Part shown: positions 11,532-20,799 of the stretch, piece by piece
How the letters are laid out: every line of letters begins with the position of its first letter
Position numbering within the stretch: position 1 is the first letter of the stretch
NCBI GenBank assembly: GCA_946122785.1
Contig: CAMGYJ010000005.1
Coordinates: 91,072,547 to 91,136,546 of the forward strand
Length of the DNA stretch: 64,000 bases
Direction: 5' to 3'
Origin: Linum tenue
Taxonomy: Eukaryota; Streptophyta; Magnoliopsida; Malpighiales; Linaceae
Made by a program: the position numbers and the translations under genes
Notes under the pieces: model-generated
The model's database searches: none
What the model was told of the DNA's origin: nothing
What the model saw: the letters and a program-made list of their open reading frames with translations, nothing else

Positions 11532-11902
11532 TGTGAGAAACATAATTGTTGAGAGTCTATTTGTTATTTCGTATTATTCAGATATTGTCGGATAGGTGAA
11601 TTATGGGGGTTTATTCGGTTAGGTTAATTATTCGGGTAGTAAACAGTAATTAGTCAGGTTATATAAATATGATGTTATGTTAGGTCAAGGGCAAGCAATA
11701 ATACAGAATTGTTCCCAACTCTCTCTCTCTCAACTCACCCTAGCCGAACCCCCTTCCTCTTCCTCTCAACTCGGCGGCTCCCATCCCGGGAACCGATTCT
11801 GCTCTCTCTCTCATCCCCAAATTCCCCTTCTTCCTCACCTAAATTCCCAATCCCTAGTTCGTTTAATCCCTAATTCGCACGCCTAGATCCGTGGTTCTCA
11901 CA
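11532..11902 (+). repeat. Left LTR of the gag-only element
   Basis: It starts TGTGAGAAAC and ends GGTTCTCACA, so the ends are inverted copies (TGTGAGAA / TTCTCACA). It is identical to 14159-14529. It holds an ATATAAATAT TATA region at 11661 and a CT-repeat leader at 11719-11730. Confidence 0.95.
11661..11670 (+). promoter_or_regulatory. Putative TATA box of the gag-only element
   Basis: ATATAAATAT lies inside the LTR about 285 bases before the gag ATG, in the position expected for the U3 promoter. The right LTR carries the same site (about 14288-14297). Confidence 0.6.
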
Positions 11903-11904
11903 AT

Positions 11905-11917
11905 TGGTATCAGAGCC
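11905..11917 (+). other. Primer-binding site, initiator-Met tRNA type
   Basis: TGGTATCAGAGCC begins two bases after the left LTR and is the common plant initiator-Met tRNA complement. Confidence 0.9.
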
Positions 11918-11954
11918 TGGCTGGCGTGCTGATTACTGAGCTGCAAGAAGCAAG

Positions 11955-14129
11955 ATGTCGAACACGGACAAACCGCAACAGCAGAGACAGGGCCAGGAGA
12001 TCGTGACTGTGAAGGACATCACGCATAACAAGTACGACGCGGTCGTAACCACGTTGGAGAGCTTAACGGCGTCCACAGAGCGAGCAGCTGCTGCTTCCCG
12101 GAATTCGACCGAGGCCATAGAGGCGCTGGGAGAGCGAATTACTTCCTCGATTGAGGAGATGGGCACGGCCATGACTGAGAAGCTGTGCAAGGCTCTGGCG
12201 GACACCATGACTCAGGTTTTGATCGGTGTGTTTCAGGGCAAGGAGCCAAACCCGGGAAACCGACCTGAGGCTGTGGAGAAGATGGCGGCGGCGGTATCAT
12301 TGGCCGCCGAGAGGAAGGAGGCCGCCCCGCCAGGAGCGACGGTGGGCGCGGGAGGCGGCGCGGCGGGAGGCGCGGCTGGAGGCGGCGCGGCTGGAGGCGC
12401 GGGCAGCGCCGTGGAAGGGGAGGCGGGCGGCGCGCTGGCTGCGGCGGCGGCGGCTAAGCCGCCAGGCGCTCTCGGCGGCAGGGAGGCCGCGGCGCCGGGC
12501 GAGATGGTCGGCGGTGGGGGCTCAAGGGCGGCGCGGCCACCGGGCCCAGGGGGTCGTGGGGGCGGCTATCCCGGCGGGCCCAGACCAGCAGGAGGAGCGG
12601 GCCGGGAATCTGGTTCCGCACCAGTCTTCAGTGGGCCAGGTCTGCTTCCGGCTCCGTCAGCCCACGACATTGCGGAGGCCCGCAGGCAGAAGAAGGTGGT
12701 GGAGTTCGAGGAATTGGGCCCGGACTATGAGGAGATGAGCTTCGCGGATCAGGAGGAGTGGGAGATGGGCCCGGGGCCCAATGGGCCCAACCAGAACCTG
12801 GTGAGTGAGCCCATGCTGGACCAAACCGGAAGACCGGTTGGGTTGTTGGCCGGCCGAACCAGTCACGGTCGGACCGGGATCGGTCGGACCGAGTCGGGCG
12901 GGGCCGAACCCGGCCGGACCGGGTCGAACCGGGTGGAACCGGGGCGCGGGCCGATGGGCAGCAGCAGGTACGGACCAGGAGGAGGGCCCAGGCGCGACAG
13001 ACAGGGCCCCGAGGCTGGTTATCCGCCATGGGGCACTCCACGGGCCGAGGGGGCACGACCGGGACGCCGGTTGGAGGAGGGTCAGGGATCCGGAACGAAG
13101 GCTGGGGGAGGAGAGGTGTACCAGCATGAGATGGCCGACTGGGCCTACTCAGAGATGCAGAACGCGGGGCCAGAATACCGACATCCTGGGTCGGGCCATT
13201 CGATGCAGCCGACCGGCGGTAACAGGTACGGGTACAGCAATCCTCTGTATGACTATGAGGATGAGCTGGTGTTTAGGGCTAAACCGCCAGTCATTGAGTT
13301 TCCGAAGTTTGATGGCACTGGCGATGTGGGGCTGTGGTTGTATGCGGCTGAGAGGTGGTTTAGGAACCATCCGATCAGGGAGGAAAGGAAGGCGCATCTG
13401 GCGTCCTTTTACTTGGAGGGGGATGCCCTCCAGTGGTGGGAGTGGACTGAGCGGGCGTACGCAGCAGCAGGTGAGAGGATTTCGTGGGCTCGGTTTCAGG
13501 ATGAGCTCCGATATCAGTTCGGAAGGGCAGAAGGCTGGGCCCCGGAGCAACTGGCCAAGCTCAAACAGACCGGGTCGGTAGCGGAGTATAGAGCGGAGTT
13601 CTTGAAGCTGGGAAACCAATGCAAGGAGATGACCGAAGAAACTCTGGTGGGGCTGTGCATGGCGGGCCTGAGGCCCGAGCTGGCCACAGCGGTCAAGGTC
13701 TTTGAGCCGGAGTCTCTCCGGGTGGCTTTTAGAATTGCAGGGCGGAAGGAAGAGGAGCTAGCAAGCTGGAGGACCTCTGTGGGCAGGATACAGAGGGCCA
13801 GTGGAGGAGTAGGTGGCGGAGCTGGTACCGGGGCGGGAGCACCGGCGGCGGCAGCAAGCCCTCCGGCGACCGGAACCACTGCCGGGCCACGGTTCCCGGC
13901 CAGAGCACCACCGCGAGGGTTCGTGAGGCTGACTCAGGCGGAGATGGACCAGAAACGCCGGGATGGGCGTTGTTTCAACTGTGATGAGAGGTATACTGTG
14001 GGCCACCAGTGCGCCAAGAGTCACTTGATGCTGCTAGTCGGGAATTGGGAGGATGAAGGCGAAGAAATGGAGAAGGGCGTCGAGGGAGAAGACAAGAAAG
14101 AAGAGGGCAAGACCCATGGCCCACCTTGA
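11955..14129 (+). CDS. gag: Gag polyprotein, 724 aa, of a gag-only retroelement
   Basis: Gag forms the particle that packages element RNA. From the ATG at 11955: residues 1-110 are helical and polar; about 110-215 is Ala/Gly-rich low complexity; about 280-340 contains GRT/GPG-rich repeats; about 446-600 is the retrotransposon gag (capsid) domain with EFPKFDGTGDVGLWL, YLEGDALQWW, FQDELRYQF and GSVAEYRAEF; about 672-690 is a zinc knuckle CFNC...GHQC with spacing CX2CX7HXC, the form used by chromovirus Gag proteins. It ends with an acidic Glu/Lys tail. The frame is unbroken and much richer in GC than the Copia DNA around it. The protein is longer than most plant Gags because of the low-complexity N-terminal half. 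No protease active site (DTG or DSG) follows the knuckle before the stop. The start is the first ATG after the primer site. Confidence 0.93.
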   Translation: MSNTDKPQQQRQGQEIVTVKDITHNKYDAVVTTLESLTASTERAAAASRNSTEAIEALGERITSSIEEMGTAMTEKLCKALADTMTQVLIGVFQGKEPNPGNRPEAVEKMAAAVSLAAERKEAAPPGATVGAGGGAAGGAAGGGAAGGAGSAVEGEAGGALAAAAAAKPPGALGGREAAAPGEMVGGGGSRAARPPGPGGRGGGYPGGPRPAGGAGRESGSAPVFSGPGLLPAPSAHDIAEARRQKKVVEFEELGPDYEEMSFADQEEWEMGPGPNGPNQNLVSEPMLDQTGRPVGLLAGRTSHGRTGIGRTESGGAEPGRTGSNRVEPGRGPMGSSRYGPGGGPRRDRQGPEAGYPPWGTPRAEGARPGRRLEEGQGSGTKAGGGEVYQHEMADWAYSEMQNAGPEYRHPGSGHSMQPTGGNRYGYSNPLYDYEDELVFRAKPPVIEFPKFDGTGDVGLWLYAAERWFRNHPIREERKAHLASFYLEGDALQWWEWTERAYAAAGERISWARFQDELRYQFGRAEGWAPEQLAKLKQTGSVAEYRAEFLKLGNQCKEMTEETLVGLCMAGLRPELATAVKVFEPESLRVAFRIAGRKEEELASWRTSVGRIQRASGGVGGGAGTGAGAPAAAASPPATGTTAGPRFPARAPPRGFVRLTQAEMDQKRRDGRCFNCDERYTVGHQCAKSHLMLLVGNWEDEGEEMEKGVEGEDKKEEGKTHGPP

Positions 14130-14145
14130 GGGCAAGGTGGGTTTC

Positions 14146-14153
14146 AAGGGGGA
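14146..14153 (+). other. Polypurine tract of the gag-only element
   Basis: AAGGGGGA lies five bases before the right LTR, the position used to prime plus-strand DNA synthesis. Confidence 0.75.
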
Positions 14154-14158
14154 TGGAT

Positions 14159-14529
14159 TGTGAGAAACATAATTGTTGAGAGTCTATTTGTTATTTCGTA
14201 TTATTCAGATATTGTCGGATAGGTGAATTATGGGGGTTTATTCGGTTAGGTTAATTATTCGGGTAGTAAACAGTAATTAGTCAGGTTATATAAATATGAT
14301 GTTATGTTAGGTCAAGGGCAAGCAATAATACAGAATTGTTCCCAACTCTCTCTCTCTCAACTCACCCTAGCCGAACCCCCTTCCTCTTCCTCTCAACTCG
14401 GCGGCTCCCATCCCGGGAACCGATTCTGCTCTCTCTCTCATCCCCAAATTCCCCTTCTTCCTCACCTAAATTCCCAATCCCTAGTTCGTTTAATCCCTAA
14501 TTCGCACGCCTAGATCCGTGGTTCTCACA
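14159..14529 (+). repeat. Right LTR of the gag-only element
   Basis: It is identical in sequence and length (371 bp) to 11532-11902 and is followed directly by the second ATGTA. Confidence 0.95.
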
Positions 14530-14534
14530 ATGTA
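14530..14534. repeat. Target-site duplication, right copy (ATGTA)
   Basis: It matches 11527-11531 exactly and restores the Copia sequence downstream. Confidence 0.95.
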
Positions 14535-15145
14535 CGTCATGGTTTGCACAAGGTTGGATATTGCTCATGCACTTGGGATTGTTAGTCGGTTTCTTTCCAA
14601 TCCGCGGAAAGAACATTGGAGAGAAGTGCAGTGGATTCTTCGCTATCTAAGAGGTACTTCTAGAGTGTGTATGTGTTTTGGAAATGCCAAGACCATACTT
14701 GATGGATATACCGATGCTAATATGGCAGGTGATGTGGACTCTAGAAAGTCGGCCTCTAGGTACATAATGACTTTTGCAGGTGCTGCAGTTTCATGGCAAT
14801 CTAAATTGAAAAAATGTGTTGCATTATCAACAACGAAAGCCGAGGACATAGCCATGACAAAAGCTTGCAAATAGATGCTATGGTTGAAGAAGTTTCTTCA
14901 AGAGTTGTGCATCAAGCAAGAGGTATGTGCTCTATTGTGATAGTCAAAGTGCAATTCATCTTTGCAAGAATCCTACTTTCCACTCATGGTCGAAACACAT
15001 AGATGTTCTATATCATTGGATTCGTGATGTTTTGGAAGAAAAGTTGTTGGAGCTCAACAAAGTGCATACAAATGACAATAGTTCGGACATGATGACTAAA
15101 TCTCTACCAAGTGAGAAACTTATTTTCTGTCATGAGGAAGCATGA
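14535..15145 (+). pseudogene. Copia RNase H region, broken
   Basis: It continues the interrupted Copia pol: TRLDIAHALGIVSRFLSNP near 14550, HWREVQWILRYLRGT near 14615, then RNase H signatures DGYTDANMAGD near 14701, SRKSASRYI near 14743, and the ALSTTKAED motif near 14823. An in-frame TAG follows ACK at about 14872, and the frame shifts before CDSQSAIHL (about 14932) and SKHIDVLYHWIRDVL (about 14990). The stop before the 3' LTR is at 15145. The aspartates and the glutamate expected of RNase H can be seen, but the enzyme cannot be made from this copy. Confidence 0.85.
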
Positions 15146-15182
15146 TTAGTACTACCTCCCATATGAGTTGGACGGGGAGATT

Positions 15183-15973
15183 TGTTGGGCTGGTCCAACT
15201 CATATGGTGGTTGGACTAACCAGTTTGAGTTTGGGTTATCTTGGACTAATTGGAGAGTTCAGAAGTCTTTCTAGAAGATCCTCTATTATTAAAATAGAGA
15301 ATCTTATTTTCTAGTAAAAAGTGAAAGAGGATACCGCCTTTCATTTGTGGACAGAGAATCAAGAGAAAAAGATAGGATAGAAGATAGAAGAAAGTAAGGA
15401 GTAGAGAGAAACAGGAGGTTGCAGTTTTTTTGTGTCTGCAGTAGGACAGCCTGTTCAAGTGAGCATTCTGAAAATCGAATCGTTAAATCATCTTGAAATT
15501 TAGACAGCAGGGTTGCAATTAGTTGGGCTTCAATATGATCGGAGGGATCGTCGTGGTGATCTCTATTTCATTGGGAATCGCTGCTGGACAGGTGTACGAA
15601 TATGTTTTTAGTACATCTAAATATCTCTTTATCTTGCTCTTGTTCTTGTTCTAGTTATCCACCATGTTGGTGAGACCTATTGTTGTTGGTTGTTGATTGG
15701 TGATCCAAGAAGGCTGTTCATGAGGTGTTTGTAATTCTCTAACTAGTCTAGAGAGGACTTATAATCCCACCAAAGTATAGTGAAGTTGTGGTTTGGACAA
15801 AGGTCTTGTGGGTTTTCCTGATTTGGGTTTTCCATATAAAAATTGTGTGTCTTGTGCATTCTGTTCTTTCTTGTAGTTGTTGTCCCGTTTCTCAACACAT
15901 TGAAACCCCATTTCGAAGTGATCTAAGAAGCACCTTTCTTGACAATTTGTGATCCGGAGGGCGATAGACAACA
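15183..15973 (+). repeat. 3' LTR of the Copia element
   Basis: GGACGGGGAGATT, a purine tract, immediately precedes TGTTGGGCTGGTCC at 15183. The proposed end is GATAGACAACA at 15973, giving 5-bp inverted ends (TGTTG / CAACA). The 5' partner has been lost, so the right boundary is an inference. Confidence 0.6.
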
Positions 15974-16818
15974 TTGTAAAGGAGCAACTTTTGTGGGATG
16001 TCACGGAGATCAGTGTTGGTTCTGGACAGAGAGAGGGAGTTGATGGTTCCCTTTCAGTTTTTTTTGAAGTTAAACCTCCATTGTTGATTGATCAAACAAC
16101 TTCACAATTTATTAGAAGTAGTATTAAATAATGATTTTCCTCATACATTTTAATTGATCATTTGCATTGGGAAGATGTTTGAACTAACATGCTTCATTTA
16201 TCTTTAGTCAATAGAAAGTAATAGCATTTATACCTAAGTTTTGATTTAAATATTTGATACAAAAGACGTTATATTTTTCATTACTCTTGATCGATCAATG
16301 ATTAGACTTTGCTACACTAGACGACATAATGTTATTTTCTTAAAATCCTAAAACTTTTGTCATTAGATCGATCATCTTAAGTACGATGATGTTAATGAAT
16401 AAAGTATTATCTTGCACAAATCCAAAATAATTATCGTAAACCACCCTTTAAAGATCTAGATAAAGAGTAGAAAAAAAGGTAGGATCTTTCTAATGATGAC
16501 CCTATCATTGTGTTTTAACTTTTAGATTGATTTTGCAATAGGTCGATCATTTTAAGTTGTACGATGTTAAAATAAAGATGTTGGAACACTCTCACCATTT
16601 CATTTGTTTGAACTAATAACATTTATGTTCTAATTGTCTGCTGCTAGTTAAGCATTCGATCCAAATAATAGTTCTCTCAAAAAATTTAAACTATGATACA
16701 CAATAATAGTTCACTTTTATGAATCAAATTCATTTATGGTGGACTGATAAAATCATATCTCACATGTAAAATAAAATGAATTCAAAGTTAATTACTAGAT
16801 TTTGCATCTATTTTCCTA
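15974..16818. other. AT-rich intergenic region upstream of the small plant gene
   Basis: No gene is seen. Two imperfect copies of a segment containing GATCGATCAT-type sequence followed by TTAAGT.. and ACGATG.TGTTAA lie near 16360-16400 and 16530-16575. They resemble a decayed duplicated repeat. Confidence 0.3.
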
Positions 16819-16853
16819 TTTCCATTTCCATTTCCATTTCCATTTCCATTTCC

Positions 16854-16885
<32 letters not shown>

Positions 16886-16886
16886 T
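16819..16886. repeat. (TTTCCA)n then (ATT)n microsatellites
   Basis: Five tandem TTTCCA units plus a partial one (16819-16853) are followed by an ATT run to about 16886. They sit just upstream of the likely transcription start of the next gene. Confidence 0.85.
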
Positions 16887-17241
16887 ATAAATGCGGAGCG
16901 ACGGTTTTGTTTTTCCTCTACAACAACGCTCTCGATCTTCACGTGTCTGTTTCTCTCTTCTCCTCCTCCTATATTTCTTTCGCTCCCTCCCTCGCGTCTG
17001 TTCTTCCTTCCTCCTTCCTTCCCCTGCTTCCCCCTTTGTTCTTCATTTCCCTTCCCGTTTCCTGCCCCCTTTTTCCCTCTCTCCGTTTCGTTCCCGCCGG
17101 CGGCAAGCTATTTCTTTCCCGACAGAGTTTCGGAAGAAGCCGTCTATACTCGTTCCTATCCGAACGACGCGCGCGGTTGGTTTCGAGGGCGAGAAGAGGT
17201 TTTACGAGGCGGGGCGACGGACTGAAAAGTAATTAAAAAAA
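16881..17241 (+). promoter_or_regulatory. Core promoter and 5' UTR of the small plant gene
   Basis: TATATTATAAATGCGG near 16881-16895 is a plausible TATA region. It is followed by a long CT-rich tract (16930-17095), typical of plant 5' leaders, up to the ATG at 17242. Open frames in the tract are low-complexity readings of the CT repeats and are not taken as genes. An ATG at 16891 would start an upstream frame if it lies in the transcript. Confidence 0.5.
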
Positions 17242-18662
17242 ATGGAGGGAAAGAAGCAGCATCCGGGATCGCAATCGTCTTCATCCTCTTCGTCGTTCAC
17301 CTCCGAGCTGTTTGGCTCCAAGGAATCCTCGTTATCTTCTTCCTCTGGGATTTTCGGTTCCATATTTGCGCCGTCCTCTAAGGTATCTTTCATTAATCGA
17401 ACCTGTACGTTAATCTCTCTACGTTCCTCTTCCGCGTTAACTTTTCTCTGTTAATCGGCTGTTTAGGGTCAGTTACTGTCCTGAATCTGGATTTTCAATT
17501 CGGTTTCCCTAGATTCAGAGTTGGATTTCGAATTTCGGTTCTCTGTGAAGCGGGCACGTTGTAGAGATTGTGTGAAGAAGAGCGTTAGAGAGAAAAAAAT
17601 TATGACGTAATAATTCCTCTGTTATGTATGGATCTTAACCGATATCATTGATGGAACCTGACGTTGCCTATTAGCTTGACATGATTCAATAGAGCTCTTG
17701 TTCTTGTTTGGATTCTTTACGTTAGTTACTGTTTGTCGCAGCTTCTCTTAATGGAGGGCTGATGCTTGAGATTTTGCTTCCAAATTTTGGGTGATTTCAG
17801 GTGCTGGGGAGGGAGTCGTTGCGCCCAGAGAGGAAGGAGGATTCTTCTGCAAAACATGGAGCACCAGGTCTGTATATTTTTTTTTCTTTTCGTTTGGCCT
17901 TAAATTTGAATGTTGAACCACAAAGTAGATGAATGAATAGTTTAAAGATGGAAAGTGGCGTTTGTGCTGAAAGAAGGGATTGGATTGGTGTGTGATTTTG
18001 TTGTCTGCAGATTACAGTGCGAGAAGCCTTGAAGGTGATAACCAGAACACATCATATAGAGATATGAGCTCTATTTATGAAGATCAGAGAGTACAGCCAT
18101 GCCACCTCAGTTCTTCAATTTATTATGGTGGTCAGGATGTTTATCATCACCCGCAAAGTAATCAGAGCACTAATATCAACTCAACTGTGAGTATTGATCT
18201 CTGCATAGGAAGTAGTACCCATCAAATTTATAAGATTCTATTCTTCCTTTTGGGTTGGTTGAGCTTACTAATGCCTTTTTAACTCGCCCTCAAGAGAACT
18301 ATTGGGTAGGTTTTCAATGGGAATGTGTATTGAGGTGCCAGGAGGGGAATCATTCATTTCTTTCCTATGGAATTCTTTACCTTCTTTGTAGAAAAGTGCA
18401 AACTATTTTCGTATTGTCTGTCTGTATCATCTGAAATGGGTAGACTCGCTCACTATGCTGTGCTTGCTTCCTGTCTGCCTGTGTGTCCAGTTCAAGAAAG
18501 ATGGCACTGAAGATGATTCCGGGGGTGCTTCAAGAGGGAATTGGTGGCAGGGTATGGATCCCCTATCCACCTGAGTCACTAACTTGTCATTCGCGCGGGT
18601 GTATTCCTAATGTTTTGTTGCTCGGAATGTTTCTTGTTGATGCAGGTTCGCTCTATTACTAG
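17242..18662 (+). CDS. Plant-specific small Ser-rich protein, 153 aa, five exons, function unknown
   Basis: Exons: 17242-17382, 17801-17867, 18011-18186, 18491-18551 and 18646-18662. All four introns begin GT and end AG, and the joined frame is 462 nt with no stop before TAG at 18660-18662. The protein starts MEGKKQ, has a Ser run, then FTSELFGSKESS and SSGIFGSIFAP (residues about 18-45), a central VQPCHLSSSIYYGGQDVY, a polar KKDGTEDDSGGASRG stretch, and ends NWWQGSLYY. I recognise this block order and WWQGSLYY ending from unannotated proteins of many flowering plants, but I know no function. It has no signal peptide, membrane segment or enzyme motif. The block conservation and clean splicing argue for a working gene. 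The last exon adds only five codons and the stop, all within the conserved ending. Confidence 0.88.
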
Positions 18663-20639
18663 ACTAGACCCTATGCCTCCACTTTTCCATATGCTCACCT
18701 CAACTAGGTATGTGGTTCACGAAAACGCCCCTTTTGGTTTGCTGGTCCAAAAATAGTAGTGGATTTCGATCTTTCAACCCAAAATCCAGAAAGGAAGAAA
18801 CCTTTTTGGGTGACGATCTTAATACTCCCAGAATTGCTTCCTATGAGATGGTGAGACTGACTTTAGGAGATGGATGGTGCTTTTGCAGGGTATATAGACA
18901 AGTTAGCTTTTAGCAACATTATCTACCCTTCCGTTTATGTGGAGGTTAGGTATGATAGAAGTCAGCTTGCAGCGGACAGCTGGTTTTATTGCTCTGCCCC
19001 AGCCAAAGAAACTAATATCATATACATTATTATCATATATATGCGTTGAAGAATGGACTTACATAGAGAATATTGCTAAGTTCTTATATAAGGTCTTTTC
19101 TGGTTTTGCTTTAACTTTTCATCCTTTTGCTGTAAAGGTTCTTGAGCAGGCACCGTGCCTGGTGCCATTGCCTAGCATCATTATTATACTACTAAATATT
19201 ACTGTAAGCTATAAAAGAACAGTTTGCTTTCAGGATTACCATGTCGATAACTCATAACTCCGTACTGTGGCCACGAGTGTTTGAGCATGCAAAATGAACT
19301 TCTTACATTTCGTGGATATGGTTCTCTGGATTACCACTCACCAGAGTGGTTCAGAATCTGGTCACAGGAAGCTGCTATCGCAGGTACCAGTGATTGTAGA
19401 ATCATGGATGGTGGTGGGGGCAAAAGAGAGAGCTGAGAATTATTTTGAAATCGTCATGTGGTGTTGTCCTTTTTATCCATTGTCGTATTGGATGTAGCCT
19501 ACCATACCTATCTATCTACCTTATCCCGAAAGAAGTCGTTTCGTTTGTGTGTCGATATCCGAATCAGAATTGTAGGTGGTGGCGGGTTGGTTTTGATTGA
19601 TTCTCTTCTTCTTCTTCTAGTCCCCTCGTCGGCCAGTGCAGTCTTTTTCCAGTTTCGGTGGTGGTGGGGCTCTAATGGGTCGTTAACGGTCGGTCCTTCC
19701 GTTGGCCGTTCTAGCAGATATTTAGGGATGGTAAGGAAGTCGACAATGCATCTGCAACCACATACGAGGAAGTTAAGATGAAAGTTCTTTTGTTATCCGA
19801 CTGTGATGTTTATCCACTCAGCTTGTCGGCTCATTATATCCTCTGTGCGTTGTCCACACATGATCAGCTTCTACCATGCTAGTTTAGGCTGTGCCGTAAT
19901 TTGCAAACAGTGGTAGCCTTTTTGGAGGAATTTAGATGGGTCGCTCTATGCACCGTTCACATAGGATAGGATAGTCAATAGTGTACTATACTCAAAAGCT
20001 TCCGTCTCTCACCAATGCCTGCGTACATCTTGTCAGTGCAAACGACAACTTAGTCCCGTGGTATAGCTTTCCCAAGCTTGGAGATGATAGTTAATGCTAA
20101 TAGATAGCTGATATATATGGTTGAGACTAGCATAATTTTGGATTGGACCATGAATTAATCAAAATTTGGGACATGGTGCTTGTACCACAAACTTTAATAG
20201 GTGATTTCACCACTTCATTTTATAAACTCAAACTCAAAGATTCTTTTAATCTAAAAATAATAAATGATCATTATAATTCGTCAAAATATATCGGGGTTAA
20301 AGTAATAGGTGTTAATGCAGACATATATTATATCTCACATGTACGCTAGCCTTTGTCTTATATTTATATCCTTACTTGTATACGACACACTTACAATGTG
20401 ACGTCTTCTTCGTGTGACATCATGCTTGAATTCTTCAAGGAACTCCCATGTGGCATCTTTTGTTTCATGAGTCATGATAATTGGCGAGAAAATATTGCAT
20501 TATTATGCTTAATGCGATGATTTTATGATATGTTTGAGCATATTATCGCTAGCTTAGGGCTCACCAACCCCGGAATGGCTATAAACCCATTATTGCCTAG
20601 TGTAATCAGTCTTGTGTGTTTCAGGTGAAGAAAATGAGA
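18663..20639. other. 3' flank of the small plant gene and unidentified sequence
   Basis: 18663-19800 probably includes the 3' UTR; intron-like signals (CTAG/GTATGTGG at 18706, TTTTGCAG at 18881) suggest it may be spliced, but this cannot be settled by reading. 19800-20640 is AT-rich with no recognisable gene or repeat. The frames here are short and show no domain. Confidence 0.35.
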
Positions 20640-20799
20640 AAATGTGGTAGGACAGGCAGACCCCCGATCATGAACTCCATGTATGAGGGATTGCGTCTGC
20701 CGGTGGGCACCACGTGGATGAAGGTAGAGTAGAACTCCATGCATAGCTCTCTATAGATGAACTCGTCCACGACAGAAGGTTCTGCCACTAGGGATGTAT
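20640..20799 (-). pseudogene. Env-like ORF of element Y, distal part
   Basis: The minus-strand frame encodes ELCMEFYSTFIHV and EFMIGGLP, matching the W and X proteins (EFYSTF, FMLGGQP). It ends abruptly in unrelated sequence after GGLP near 20645, which is the truncation edge of Y. Its proximal part is on the other side of element Z at 25053-25190. Confidence 0.7.

Larger units (their letters stand above)
11532..14529 (+). mobile_element. Gag-only LTR retroelement (TR-GAG type), intact and young
   Basis: The 2,998-bp element is bounded by two LTRs of 371 bp that I read as identical base for base, flanked by the 5-bp duplication ATGTA. Internally it has an initiator-Met-type primer site at 11905, one open frame for gag (11955-14129) and a purine tract at 14146. 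There is no protease, RT, RNase H or integrase, and no room for them. This matches the described class of terminal-repeat retrotransposons with only a GAG domain. The identical LTRs and undamaged gag imply very recent insertion using enzymes supplied by another element, probably a chromovirus judging by the gag. Confidence 0.93.
10270..15973 (+). mobile_element. 5'-truncated Ty1/Copia element, interrupted by a gag-only LTR element
   Basis: The pol remains begin after integrase (linker with acidic EEQVEEE at 10540) and run through reverse transcriptase to 11531. They resume at 14535 with the RNase H region and end at a 3' LTR starting at 15183. The break is caused by the element at 11532-14529, and the coding sense continues across it after one copy of the duplicated ATGTA is removed. 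Gag, protease, integrase and the 5' LTR are absent. Several frameshifts and stops make it non-functional. Confidence 0.8.

Noticed and set aside
12226..13619. Long open frames on the other five frames of the gag-only element (up to 258 codons)
   Set aside because: They are shadows caused by the GC-rich composition of gag, which suppresses stop codons in all frames.
16776..17236. Three overlapping Phe/Ser/Tyr-rich frames of 113-149 codons
   Set aside because: They translate the microsatellites and CT-rich 5' leader of the five-exon gene and change composition with the repeats.
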